The position numbers were made by a program, and so were the translations under genes. From Strongylocentrotus purpuratus (Eukaryota > Echinodermata > Echinoidea > Camarodonta > Strongylocentrotidae): 64,000 nt of DNA. Location: contig NW_022145547.1 in assembly GCF_000002235.5 (NCBI RefSeq), positions 1-64,000 of the forward strand, in the 5' to 3' direction. Within the stretch, counting starts at the first letter, position 1. The number at the start of each line of letters is the position of its first letter. Positions 44,506 to 56,122 of the stretch are shown here, piece by piece. The notes beneath the pieces are model-generated. The model was not told where the DNA came from. It made no database searches and saw only the letters and a program-made list of their open reading frames with translations.

Positions 44506-44812
44506 ATAATTTCCGACTCACAATCCCTCGACCCAATCCCGGTTTCGCTAATGTCTACTGCGCCGTCGACGTCGACATTCAAGGAGAAGCACTGTCTCCA
44601 GATGACGTCAGGGTATCCATCGGTTAAAACTCTTTCGTCATCGAGACCGATTTCCTTCTCATCGACGAGCCTTGATGGTGAATTCCGTAATAATAGTTTC
44701 ATCCTTTACAACGTGACCGAAGGTGAACAAATCTTCTGCTACACAGGTGAACTGCCGGACAAAGATAGATCCTTTTCACTGGCTACTTTTTCTGCTGTCT
44801 TTGATTTTTACG
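44506..44812 (+). pseudogene. Ig-like exon, copy C (frameshift and stop)
   Basis: As in B, with NPGFANVYCAVDVDIQGEAL, but one extra A makes GGTTAAAAC in place of GGTCAAAC near 44625, giving ATC-GGT-TAA. The exon is 307 nt. Downstream, LDGEFRNNSF and VTEGEQIFCYTGEL are conserved. Confidence 0.85.
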
Positions 44813-44902
44813 GTAATATTATTTATGTTCCAAACTTTTCTCACCATATTTACAGTGAATAAGTATTTTTGTGTATTGTAGTTAACGATGAAATACCCTT
44901 AA

Positions 44903-45646
44903 AGGGCCCATGACATCGAAATACAAGTGTATTGCTGTTGGTCTGCAGTCCTGCATACGTCTCATATTTTGATATGTAAACTTGGGAATTTGTTTCATAG
45001 ATTTTTAAATATTTTTGAAACATTTGTTTTTCAAACTTGCTAAGCTCTTCCCCCAAAACCTCCAGATCTCATTCTCCGTATGACATCATCTGTCAGTCAT
45101 CAATGAGCTATTTTGAGAAAGTGGCATGTAACTTTGCCAAAGTTGACCCCCTGTTACAATATCACAAGCAATAGCAAGATATAAGTTGCTATGTCAGACA
45201 TGTCAGACTAAACTAATATTCTAGAATAGACAATGGTATGTAATTTCCCCCCAGTTTAGCACACGTTCATAATTGAATTGCATGCTTCCATACATATTTA
45301 CAATACATCATCATTGCCTTTGGCTTCCTGGTGATGCTAGGGCTGACATAGCAACTTGTATGTTGCTATTGTATTACGTCTTGTAACAGGTGGTCGACTT
45401 CGGTAAAGATACATACCAATTTCTCAAGTTTCAAGTTAGCTCATTGATGACTGACAGATGATGTCACAAGGGGAATGAAATCTGGAGGTTTTGGGGGTGA
45501 AGCTTAACAAGTTTGAAAAACAAATATATTTTTAAAAATATTTAAAAATCTATGAAACAAATTCAAAAGTTTAAATATCAAAATATGAGATGTATGCAGG
45601 ACTGCACACCAACAGGAATACACTTGTATTTCGATGTCATGGGCCC
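44903..45646. mobile_element. Palindromic MITE in TTAA, complete
   Basis: Flanked by TTAA (44899-44902, 45647-45650). Starts AGGGCCCATGACATCGAAAT and ends with its inverse; the arms of about 230 bp match nearly throughout, so the element is mostly one long hairpin. B and D read CCCTTAACAATTT at this place without it. Target and structure fit a piggyBac- or Kolobok-derived MITE. Confidence 0.8.
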
Positions 45647-45869
45647 TTAAACATTTTTTTTTTTAAATCGATTTGTCCCGATGTATCTGTCTTGAGAATG
45701 TGACATATTAAAGTATGCATCTAAAATTATTCAACGTAATCCCTGTTTCGTTCTTGAGTTTCGAATAACACAAAAATCATTACAATCATCAAATTCACAA
45801 GGAGTAGGCATAATTCAGTCGATCACTGTGTGCATTATATAACAACATACAACAAGATTGCGATTGATT

Positions 45870-46065
45870 TGATGGTTATTTTACCTGACCGCTGAGAGAG
45901 CATTAATGCTTTAAAGCAGGCCCTAAGTTAATGCTTTAATGCTTGTAAGTAAGCAACCAGACTCCGAAGGACCTGGTAGTAAGGATTAATGCCTTACCAA
46001 AGGGCACTTGCGCATCGTCTTGGTTTCGAGACCACTGCTCTACCAACTGAGCTATCGCGCCTCCA
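45870..46065 (-). mobile_element. tRNA-derived SINE, minus strand
   Basis: From 46062 downward the minus strand reads GGCGCGATAGCTCAGTTGGT then AGAGCAGTGGTCTCGAAACC: an acceptor-stem-like start and a good A box TAGCTCAGTTGG. No B box follows, so it is a SINE and not a tRNA gene. Absent from B and D, where CATACATA runs directly into TCCATGCATGG. Confidence 0.7.
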
Positions 46066-46258
46066 TGCATGGACATTATCCGAAATATAATACCTACTTT
46101 GTATTTAAGAATGCAACCTACTTGTAGCTTTATTAAGTCAATTTAAAGCAGGCCCTAAGTGAATTCAGATTGGGATGGGGGTTTTCACTTGTTTTATTTC
46201 TTTGTTTTTCATGAGATTTCTTTTCATAACACAAAGGTAATTTACACATAAACGAGTT

Positions 46259-47036
46259 CAGGCGCGTACGCAAGATTTTTTCGAGGGGGGGGGGGTTAAA
46301 ATTTGAAAATTGCGCCAAAAATTTCACAACGACTCAGCCAGCTGCTGAATAAGCGGGGGGGGGGGGGGGGGTAAAAGCATATTTCGTTCTGGTGGGGGGG
46401 GGGGTAAGGTCACTTTTTTTATGACCCATTAACACAATTTTTTGTTAACTATTATTATCTATATAAGTAATACGCTAAGGCTCCGCGGGGGGCGCGACGT
46501 CTCCGCGAGCCTTTGTATTCTATTGTTTTTTAATGAGATCGCCGACCGAAGTTGGTGCGGCTATCTCCTCCTGAACCCTCCCCTCGGGGTACCCGTGCCC
46601 GGTGCCATCGTCCGTGGGAGAGTCTACTCTGTGGAATTGGCTATACTCCGCCCGAGGTCCTCCTCCGTGTCGACGTCCAGGGCGAAAACAGACGCGATAT
46701 GCATAATGCAGGATATGCGTGACGACAGAGATACCTCATGGATATTCAACATTACATCCGTAGACACACGACCGATGACTATCCACTCACATTAAGTTAC
46801 GTATTAAATGCACGATGCACAGGGTCGGGATTACCCGAGTAAAGCATCTTTCTATAGGATATCCTTTGTAGTAGCTGCGTAAGCACAAAGCAAGAGAGAT
46901 ACACGGGCTTCCCGTCTAGTTATTATTATATTTTTTTAATGAGGGTTTTTTTTTTTTCTCCTCAAAAACACACAATTTTTTTTTAGGTGGGGTTCGACTC
47001 CCCCCCCCCCCCCCCCCCCCCCTGCGTACGCGCCTG
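46259..47036. mobile_element. hAT MITE with nested Helitron
   Basis: Ends CAGGCGCGTACGCAAG and CTGCGTACGCGCCTG are inverted copies. Flanks AACGAGTT (46251-46258) and ATCGAGTT (47037-47044) give an 8-bp target duplication with one change. B and D have a single AACGAGTT. The interior is poly-G and poly-C. Copy A keeps the right part of the same insertion. Confidence 0.8.
46458..46919 (+). mobile_element. Non-autonomous Helitron, 462 bp
   Basis: Starts TCTATATAAGTAATACGCTA after A and ends CTAG before T, i.e. inserted between A and T without target duplication. Just before CTAG is the hairpin ACGGG-CTT-CCCGT. These are the standard Helitron end signals. Copy A, which shares the surrounding hAT MITE, has only an ATT run here, so this arrived after A and C split. 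The GC-rich open frame inside is not a Rep/helicase part. Confidence 0.85.
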
Positions 47037-47072
47037 ATCGAGTTGTTAACGGGACTGCTTTATCATTTTCAG

Positions 47073-47405
47073 CCTTACCAAAGCTACAATCCGGCCCGAC
47101 AGTCGGAGAGCTCAGCCCGTCATCAGTCACTGTCTTCTGGAGCTCTTGGATACCTTTTATGGACTCTGGCGACGGACCAGTTGTTGGTTACCTTATCTAT
47201 CAGCAAACTATGGAAGAGGAATGGATAGTGGTTGGTAGAATCGACTTGGATATGGGAGAGGGCGATCTTCAACCGAGAATGGAGTTTGTATTGACTGAGT
47301 TGGAACCAGGAACAGAATACAATATCAGTGTGTCTGCCGTCAGAGATGGTCCCGGCGGAGAAGGACCAAGAAGTCCACTTGTGACTGTTACGACTCCTAC
47401 CCTCG
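47073..47405 (+). CDS. FN3 exon, copy C (intact)
   Basis: A 333-nt exon encoding a complete FN3 domain: GPTVGELSPSSVTVFWSSW, PFMDSGDGPVVGYLIYQQ, LTELEPGTEYNISVSAV, GPGGEGPRSPLVTVTTPT. Donor CTCG/GTGAGT. Reading through the donor gives EW and then a stop. Confidence 0.9.
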
Positions 47406-48934
47406 GTGAGTGGTGATTAGTAAAATAATAATATATAAGATTTATAAGGCGCCAAATTCACTTAACAGTCAAATGCTCAAGGCGCAGCTTGTGCAAAAGA
47501 TGAAATACATGATACATTTATACAAAGTGCAATAGAAGGTCCAGACATGAGAGGTTATGGTAATCAATTATAAGCTAAATAAACAGATATTTCTTAAGAT
47601 TGTTTTTTAACACTTCAGCAGAGCTGCTATTCTTAATCCATTGAGGGAGAGTATTCCATAATGAAGGCCCAGCATGAGCGAAGGTTCGCTCCCCCACTTG
47701 TTTTAACCCTAGGAATAACAAGTAAGCCAGAGTTTTGAGAACGTAGCTGTCTAGAAGGAAAGTAATGCTTAATCAAGCCGATGTTGTACTGCGGAGCAGA
47801 CCTTTGTATACAGTGAAATAATAGCAAAATAATTTTGAAAACAACACGTTCAAGACCAATATTGATGATGATTTCGTATACGGATGTAAACAGAAACATC
47901 CAACCATCAGAAAAACGCATAAGTCCTAGCCTCAATAGTCCTATGTCAGTTGGTGGATTTGGCGGTTGATCCTGCGTGTACCCCTTACGCTGAGCAAGGC
48001 GCGGAGTTGGGAGGCGGGTCGATGGGACTTTTTTAAATAATATTGTCGAGTTAAAATGCCAGATCCTTTGCTGATTATTTTCGCCTCAGATAATTCCCCT
48101 TTTACTTCGGCTGCCCTTTTTTCCTTTCTAATTAAGGTCCTTTCCCTTCTGGATAAGTGCCCTCTTTTCTATTTAACATGAAAACGTGCTCCTAATTTAA
48201 AACGGCTAAGAATAACGTTTTCTTTAATTTCACTCATAGGCGCCGGGAGTGGGGGAGGGGGGGGGCACTCACGCCCAACCAAAAAAGTTTGGGGGCACAA
48301 CGCATTCCCCCCTCCCCCTCCAAAAAAAAGAAAAAATCAGTAAAGGAGTAAATATGGTTTGTATTTTTAACCCAAAAGAACATAACAATAGTAAAAAAAC
48401 CCTGAATTAAATCACATATAACATTCCAATCAAAGAAAAGGAAAGTTAACAGGAATTAAATTTCCTAAACATTCCGCATGCCACCTATAGTTATCAATGG
48501 AGGTTTTATCATAGCGGGACGCGCATACCGTGGAAATATTGTGAGAGAATGGGAAAGCGTGTGCTTTTTTTTTGTTATAGCTGGGGTGAGAAGACATGAG
48601 CCCCTGAACGCTAGCATACTGATGGGGGGTGTATTTCTTATTCGATACCAGTGATTTACAAATGTTGCTGAAATGACATGATTTTCGGTATTTTTTCTCA
48701 TTTTGTTTGTAAGTCATACCTTTTTATGCGTTTGTTGGAAAATTAGAAATTCCCAAATTTACAGTCGGGCGAAAAAATGCTTATTTAGAAGCATTCATGT
48801 CAAGGCCTGTAGGGTGGCTGGGCTCGGGGGTTCAAGCCCCCCTCACTTTTTAAAAAGTATGTTACAGAGAAAAAGAAAGAAAGAGAGAGAAAAAAAATAA
48901 GTGACGTGCCAATGTCACGAATGAGGTATAAAAA

Positions 48935-49290
48935 TATGCTCATCTGACCGTAATTAAGTGCCTAAAACCCTAGAGCTTACGGTGGCTCTGTCCTCGGACC
49001 CCACCAAGGGTCCTAAGGCAGTCCACTGGATGCTAATCTGACCGTTATTAAATACCTAGAAACCCCGAGCTTCGGGGGCTCTGCCCCCTGGAACCCACCA
49101 ACGGCTCGAAGACGGGCCCCTGGATGCTCATCTGACCGTAATAAAATACCTAAAACCCTTGAGTTTCCGGGGGCTCTACCCCTGGACCCCACCAAGGGCC
49201 CTAGGGCGGGCCTCTTGATGCTCATCTGACCGTAGTAAAATATCTAAAAACCTCTGACCTTCCGGGGGCTCAGCCCCTTGACGCCCTGCT
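48935..49290. repeat. Minisatellite GCTCATCTGACCGTAATTAAA, about 4-5 units
   Basis: Same family as 4090-4345, with GAGCTTCGGGGGCTCTGCCC and GGGCCCCTGGATGCTCATC words. Confidence 0.85.
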
Positions 49291-49611
49291 GGGCGCAGGC
49301 CCTGTCCCCCACAACAATTTACGCTCTACCTGGTCGTTAATACTCCACTTTGAGAAACGTTCTGCGGGGCCTGCATGTAACGTGGAAGAGTGGTGGTGAT
49401 GCAGATTCCCCCCCCCCCAATCCCAAACTGCTTCCGGCGCGCCTGATTTCACTCAAATTTGATAACATTGAAATCGTCCCTGATCATGTAATCACACTGT
49501 TATAGGGGAACATACCAATGTCTAAAAATGCTATATTTTTCCTTTGAGATTTCCCTTTGTTGGTGCTCCTTTTTTTTTTTTTTTTAGGAAGTGCCCTTTT
49601 GGGGCTGGTCC

Positions 49612-49654
<43 letters not shown>

Positions 49655-50574
49655 ACTTTGAAAGAAGCGCCGCTGCCCCGGAATGAAAAGACGGAAGTTA
49701 AGAAATCCTCTCTTTCCAACTTGTATTAATATTACCAACAGCCAGTACTAACATGAAAATGAAAGGAATATCTTTCACCTCGACATAATACAACGGTGGT
49801 AGAGCCTACACTAACAAGTTTTGAAATTACTATAGGCTCTCTCACATCCTCAATTCAATTTCAACTTAGTATTGACTTTACAATTTCTTAAAAAATACCA
49901 ATTGACCTCTGTATTATTACTAATTTTAAATTTCGGGTAAATAAAACTGATATGTAAATGAAATTACATTTTAAAATTTCTTTCTTTTAATCGAAACTGA
50001 ACTTTTTCAGCTCTTTTTTTGTTAGCATACCCTTTCTTTTTGTCGATTACAATTCAAATTTAGAACCGTAAAATCCTCATCTTGTTTGTCATATTTTTGA
50101 AAACTATTGGAGGATTTCAAATACAGATTTAGCTGAAGATTATAAAACCGAACCTGACAGAACGTCTTTAAATATTTACAAACATTGGTCATTACAGTTT
50201 AAATCATAAGACCTTACACAAACATAAAAAACACCAGCAAAACCATACTGAAAGGAACTCAGGAGTAAACAGAAACAAAATGACGTGAGCCATGAGGGTT
50301 TGTACAAGTATGGACCATCATATATGTTTGTCATGATGCACTATTGTACATTCTGCGTACTACAATATGAATATGAAAATCAAAGGTATACTTATCTGGA
50401 GTAACTGTGAACATGAGCATTAGTAGTAGACAACAATTTTGATATCTTACACCGAGAATGATGTTTATGTTTTATCCATTTTAATAATTTGTATATTTGT
50501 TATCTATCTATTCATATATTTATTATCTATCTATTTATCGATTTTTAATTTATATCATTTTATTCGTTATTATC

Positions 50575-50579
50575 ATTAA

Positions 50580-50646
<67 letters not shown>

Positions 50647-50720
50647 TTTATTATTTTATTATTATTATTATTATCATTATTGTTATCATTGTAATTATAA
50701 TTATTATTAATTATTATTAT
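50575..50720. repeat. ATT microsatellite (empty LINE site, after copy C)
   Basis: Almost perfect ATT run of about 70 bp with AT-rich flanks; unoccupied counterpart of the LINE target at 35127/40636. Confidence 0.85.
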
Positions 50721-50799
50721 TATTAATATTTTCTTTTGGAGATTATTATTATTCATCAACATCGTCGACATTATTATGATTATCTACCTCCAATGTGCA

Positions 50800-51040
50800 T
50801 TCAGAAAAACACACAGAAAACACATAATTCAACTGAGAAGTTATTCTTCAATTTACAAATAGGCTTTCCGTCTTTGAAAGAAATCAATTAAATTATTTCA
50901 ATGCCTCATATAGAAGCATGAACATGAAAAGGAAACAGTTAGTTTTATTCTAAAATAAGATTGGGTTATGTAGCAAATTTATTATTTGAAACTGAAAGAG
51001 GAAAGTTAGTGTCAACAAGCCCAGGAAACAAAAAATAATC
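50800..51040 (+). pseudogene. Decayed orphan exon upstream of copy D
   Basis: Matches 40869-41109 (TGTGCATTCAG, CAGAAAACACATAATTCAAC, ... AACAAGCCCAGGAAAC) with several frame breaks. Confidence 0.55.
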
Positions 51041-51173
51041 ATTTTTAGGTTATTTCAGCGCGAGACACGTCAACGTTTATTTCTCCTCAAGTCCATGTAC
51101 ATACATTTGAAATACAATCATAAATGAATAGTATCTCTTTCTGACAACAACTCCCATCTTTTTTTGATATAAT

Positions 51174-51243
51174 ATGAAGTTTGCCTACGAGGAGACAGTT
51201 GTTGTTACTATCGCCATTGTAGCCATCGTGTCTTTACAAGGGG
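51174..51243 (+). CDS. Signal-peptide exon, copy D
   Basis: MKFAYEETVVVTIAIVAIVS then LQG; 70 nt, donor GGG/GTAAGA, phase 1. Confidence 0.85.
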
Positions 51244-52019
51244 GTAAGAATACCTAGAAAATGTAAATGTTCGTCTTAAAAACTCATCGCATTTTTCTGT
51301 TTTAATTTGTTTTGTGTGCTTTAGTAAATTTAAATTTAATAAATTTAAATAGTTTTTAAGGTACTTTTAAAAGACAGACCGAATACCATGTTTCAAACCT
51401 TAAGCGAGTTTTTGCAACCGGCGACGCGGCCTTCTACAACGCTTATCTTAGCGGGGGTCGCACTCAGAGCGAAAATTTCCGCATAGCGTCCAAACCTACG
51501 AAGGTATTCAGCTGTATCAGCGTCGGGAGTCGAGCTAGTACAGGGTGGCGAGCTCATTTAATACCCCGTAGTCAGCACTTGCGTCGCCGTGCGAAAACTC
51601 CCTAATGTATTCAGTGCTACGCGCATATGTCTCCTTAATTCTCAGTTTAATCATCTTCATTCATCTTGAGAAACGAAGGTGCTGGGGACGCTGCAGCACC
51701 ACATAACTGTTACAGTTACGTGTGCAGCACCTCCCTCATTTTTTCTTTTTGGGGGGAATGCACTTCATCCCCTGTATTGGATGGTGCTGCTGCACGGGGT
51801 GCTATCTACCAAGTTTGGAGTGAGAGGGCACCTAGAAATGTAAAGACCTTATCTTCGTGAAAAGCCACCTTCAGCGCCCTGTTTAAAAAGGGGAAAATCA
51901 CTTACAATTAGACCTACCGTGGGGTGCTGTTAACTATATCTGCTGTTTCAACATTCCGCTGCGTCAGGTATTCAAATAGGACAGAGACGCCGCACCGGGG
52001 ACTAGGGGGGGGGGGGGCG

Positions 52020-52880
52020 GCATAATGCCCCCTACACTTTTTCAATTACCCAAAAGCGCCCCTTTTTACAAAGGAAAAGTGCCCCTAAATTTTTTTAAGT
52101 GTCCCAATTCCTTTCCACTTCTCATAAGTGCCCCTTTTATTTTGACACGTTCCTCTTTTCCTTTGACAAGATCCCATTTTCAATTGCAATAAGTGTCCAT
52201 TTTCCATTCTCATATGTGCCCTTTTTAATCTCTAGTAAGTACCCCCTTTTCAGGTACGAGAAGCGCCCCTTTTCACTTTTGATAAGCGCCCCCTTCATCT
52301 CTGATTATTTCTTTATTCAAATTTGAGAGGTTCCCCTTATAGTTTGCTTTGACAAGTACCCCTTTTCCGTTTCCCCCCTTCTCATAATTACCCCTTTTTA
52401 TCTTTGATAAGTGCCCGTTTATTTTAACATGTGCTTCTTATTATTTTAAATAAGAGCCACTTCCCCTTCTCATAAAAGCTCCTTTTTACCTCCGATAAAT
52501 GCCCCTATTATAATCTGATTATAAAGTGCCTCTTTTCATGTATGGTCAGCGCCTCTTTTCAGATGCGATAAGCGCTCCTTTTCACATCTGATAATTACCA
52601 TTTTAACAATTATATTGTGCCCCTTTTTTCTTTATAGTAAGGAAACTATCTCTTTTTCATAAATGCCCCTTTTCACTTCTTATAAATGCCATTTTTAACC
52701 CTGGTGCGTGCCTCTTTTTTGGGGTGTAAAAAGGGCCCAATTCTCACCTCTGATGATTAGCCTCTGTTCTTTAACACGTGTTCCTTTTCTTTTATAATAA
52801 GTGTCTTAACCCTTTGGATTAGTGTCCCCTTTTCCTCTCATCTTTAAACGTGCCCCTCATTTTACGAGACTAAGAGCAAT
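52020..52880. repeat. GTGCCCCTTTT minisatellite, copy D intron 1
   Basis: Collinear with 7200-8050 in copy B, including individual unit variants such as TAAGCGCTCCTTTTCACATC and AAATGCCATTTT. Intron 1 otherwise (51244-53368) holds a GGTGCTGCTGCACGGGGTGC region lost in B and no gene. Confidence 0.85.
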
Positions 52881-53368
52881 TTCCCCCAAGGCTCGCTCGC
52901 TAAGCCCCCTCGTAGTTATAGATGTTATAATTTAATATGCGTGTAACATATCGAAGGACTTTTCAGTCTTGCGTTATGAGTATGTGCTTATAACCCCATC
53001 AGGATTGGGTTTTTCCGCTTTATAAGATGTCATTTTTGCACTGCGACCTCACGAATCTTTAAAAGTTTTCCTCGTTCCCTTTCCTCGCTCGCAAATGAAT
53101 TTTCAGATCATATGATGTATAAAGAGAAACAAATATTGAAACCATCCCCGATAATGTAATCATAATATAGGGGTATATACCAAAGTCTAAAAAAAAATAC
53201 ATTCTCGTTTTGAGATTTCCCTTTGAAGGTGCCCTTTTTGCCTGAAAGTGCCCTTTTTTGTTAGTGCCATCCCACTTTGGAAGTCGCTCCGCCGCCTCTG
53301 AACAGAAATGCTCGGAGGAAGCAGTCGCCTTTTAATTTCGAAACTGTCACTTTCGTTTCATTATACAG

Positions 53369-53520
53369 TAACAAGTCAGACACCCTCTCCTGAATGGCAC
53401 CGGCTGGATGACGCAGTCTATCTCGTGGACACCATCACCCGATTAGACTACGATGAGGCGCAGTCTGTCTGTAAAGGTTACGGAGCGAATCTAGCAAGGG
53501 TTGACTCAGACGAGATCCAG
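53369..53520 (+). CDS. CTLD exon 1, copy D (intact)
   Basis: VTSQTPSPEWHRLDDAVYLV, DTITRLDYDEAQSVCKGYGA, NLARVDSDEIQ. The helix cysteine (SVC, TGT codon) is present where B has TGA. Confidence 0.9.
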
Positions 53521-54251
53521 GTATGAAAACGATTCAACTAATGGTCAGCTAGTAATCACAATACATTATTTAGCTTGTAGCGTGATAGATATACAGTTTT
53601 AACTTGGTCTAGGTTCTGTGTGTGTTGCTCTGGAAGCGTCGCTTGCTGACGTAGGAATAGCTGCGTCGGCGACTGACACGGTCCTTTGATGCAACATGTG
53701 ACGGTGATAATTATAGTAAAAAATGAATGCCAAGTGAACGATGCTTTGATAATAATTGCCTTGTTACTGGCGCATGCGATATTGTTTATTACCTACGAGC
53801 GTTGCGCATTATGGATCGCGTCATAACCTACGCTAGTAGTGTCTATGAAGGCAGCTAGTGTATAGCGAGTAACATAATGCCATCTTAGCACGATTTACCC
53901 CGTCAACGTAACTCTCACATGAAGTTCAAATTCTACGCCAGTCGCTGACGCAATCTTACGTCAGCAAAGACGCATCGTATTCAAGGGGTAATATTTATTT
54001 AAAAGAAAAAAGTCCGATTCTTAAAAAAATTATTGTAAATCAATGCACATGTGTACGATTCTTCATTCGAGTGATGACATTTATATACTAGAACGATAGG
54101 GAGAATGTTTCAATTTGGTTAAATGGTTTCTAATCAATATCATGTTACGCTCAGTCCAAGTACCCTTTTCTTGGTCAAATTTTGTTCCACATAATTGGTT
54201 TTAGGAATGGGAAGTGAGTCGTATGTTTTGTATTTTTCAATATCAATGTAG
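53521..54251 (+). other. CTLD1-CTLD2 intron, copy D
   Basis: 731 bp; the site of both large B insertions is the single word TCTAGGTTCTG near 53608. No element recognised here. Confidence 0.7.
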
Positions 54252-54367
54252 GTTTTCTTGACGAGTGTCATCTCTCCGGCCTTAGAAGAAACGCGTTACT
54301 TTTGGATTGGTTGCGATGACAGAGAGGAAGAAGGTCAATTTAGATGGCTTGACGGCACACCAGTGAT
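54252..54367 (+). CDS. CTLD exon 2, copy D
   Basis: VFLTSVISPALEETRYFWIG then CDDREEEGQFRWLDGTPV; 116 nt, canonical WIG and F.WLDG words. Confidence 0.9.
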
Positions 54368-54767
54368 GTAAGCACTATAATCACGATATCGACAATAAAA
54401 TAAGTGCATTTCTTCGATTAATCTTGTAGGACTAATTCACGTCAGTTGACAGTTATTTGTCATTGGACGTTGGATCTCTATGTGGGGCGATGACGTTTAT
54501 CAGAATTTATGAGGAATGCACGTTTCTAGATTTATGTCAATTAAAATATCAGCAAACACAAAACGTTCTTAAGGCGTTAACACAACTTTCCAAGTTCGTT
54601 AAAATGGTTACGACTAAATGGTTATTTATGTCCTATAAACGATTATTTAACCTGCATAAGTCTTGTAGGAGTGAATATTCGACAATACCAACAGGAGTAT
54701 TTGCTCACCTTCAAGCCTGGGTATCTCATTGTTTTTTAAATTGTCGTGCATTTTTTTTAAAAATTAG

Positions 54768-54919
54768 ATATGATGGTTGGGCATCAAGTGAACCAAACAA
54801 TAATTTAGGAGATGAAAATTGTGCTTCCCTTCAGTCGAGCACAAGGAATGACAGACATGGACAATGGGACGATGGCCCCTGTACAGCGGACAGAAACTTG
54901 ATTTGCCAGAAAGGAATTT
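54768..54919 (+). CDS. CTLD exon 3, copy D (EPN type)
   Basis: YDGWASSEPNNNLGDENCAS, LQSSTRNDRHGQWDDGPCTA, DRNLICQKG. EPN with the following E-N and WDD is the mannose-type calcium site of vertebrate CTLDs. Confidence 0.9.
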
Positions 54920-55294
54920 GTGAGTATAATTACATTTATCAATAGACTTATGTGTCATCAAATCTCAATCTAGTCTTAATTTCATTGCACACAAGGCGTC
55001 ATTAAGTCTGCCTGACGCAAGACTCCGTCAACGAATGCGATGCGGATTTTGATTCGCAGTGTGAGAATGACGTCGTGCAGAGATTGCCTGCGAAATGAAC
55101 AGTGCAGTATCATATGGCGCAAGGGCTAACTACGATGCACTGACTTGTTTAGCGCAGGTAATTGACGAATCAAAATTAAGTCTCGTGGGCAGTATTTATG
55201 AACATTTTATCATTTACTGTCATATATGTTGCTAGATTTTGGTATTGTATTGCCTTTCTACCACTCTCATTCTTTTTTGTATCTCATCCTACAG

Positions 55295-55598
55295 ATAATT
55301 TCCATCTCACGACCCCTCAAACCAATCCGGTTTCGCTAATGTCTACTGCGCCGTCGACTTCGAAATCGAAGGAGAAACACTGTCTCCAGATGACGTCAAG
55401 GTATCCATCGGTCAAACTCTTTCGTCATCGAGACCGATTTCCTACTCATCGACGAGTCTTGACGGTGAATTCCGTAATAATAGTTTCCTCCTTTACAACG
55501 TGACCGAAGGTGACCAATCTTCTGCTACGCAGGTGAACTGCCGGACCAAAATAGATCCTTTTCACTGGCTACTATTTCTGCTGTCTTTGATTTTTACG
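55295..55598 (+). pseudogene. Ig-like exon, copy D (two 1-nt deletions)
   Basis: 304 nt against 306 in B: one C is missing at AATCCGGTTT near 55328 and one A at GACCAATCTT near 55516. Nucleotide identity to B remains high, including splice sites. Confidence 0.85.
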
Positions 55599-56122
55599 GT
55601 AATACTATTTTTGTTCCGAACATTTTTTACCATATTTTTGTTAACTGATTGAGTAATATTGTATATGATAGTTGACGATGAAAGAATCCATACCCTTAAC
55701 GATTTTTCGAAAAATCGATTTGTCCCGATGAATGTGTCTTGAGAATGTGACATATTAAAGCTTACATCTAAAATTATTCAACCTAATCGCTCTTTCATTC
55801 TTGAGTTACGAAAAACAAAATAATCATCAAAATCTTGAATCTTAATTCTTACAAGTATAGGCATAATTCATTTGTTCACTTCATGCAGTTCATAACAACA
55901 TACATAATGTCCATGCATGGATATTATACAAAATACCTATTTAAAAAAGCAACGTACTTGGAGCTTTATCATGTCAATTTAAAGTAGGCCCTAAGAGATT
56001 ACATATTGGGATGGCTTTTTTGCAATTGTTTTATTTGTTTATTTCTCTTGGTTTTTTTTTCATAACATAAATACAATTTACACATAAACGAGTTATTAAC
56101 AGGACAGCTTTGTAATTTTCAG

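Larger units (their letters stand above)
41246..47405 (+). pseudogene. Receptor copy C: signal peptide-CTLD-Ig(broken)-FN3, no TM/tail
   Basis: Exons: 41246-41315, 41900-42054, 42720-42835, 43901-44055, 44506-44812 and 47073-47405. All exons but the Ig-like one are open. The Ig exon is shifted and hits TAA. No TM or tail exon lies between 47405 and copy D; sequence follows B/D to about 48080 (GCTGATTATT) and then differs. Copy C might have lost its membrane anchor by a rearrangement also present in A. The CTLD carries QPD. A secreted lectin ending in or after the CTLD is conceivable, but the simplest reading is a decaying duplicate. Confidence 0.75.
47406..51173. other. Intergenic block after copy C
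   Basis: Collinear with 2906-6420 after copy A. Starts with a 430-bp insertion (about 47417-47858) having TTATAAGGCGCCAAATTCAC and GGGAGAGTATTCCATAATGA, probably a LINE or SINE tail on the minus strand that A lacks. Then the minisatellite (48935-49290), a poly-C tract (49613-49654), AT-rich sequence, an ATT microsatellite (50575-50720) and a decayed orphan exon (50800-51040). No TM or tail exon recognised. Confidence 0.65.

Noticed and set aside
46010-46065. tRNA gene on the minus strand
   Set aside because: Only the acceptor start and A box are tRNA-like; there is no B box or closing stem, so it is a SINE head.
46442-46795. 117-codon open frame as a gene
   Set aside because: It lies in a GC-rich Helitron body, has no family words, and overlaps the element ends.
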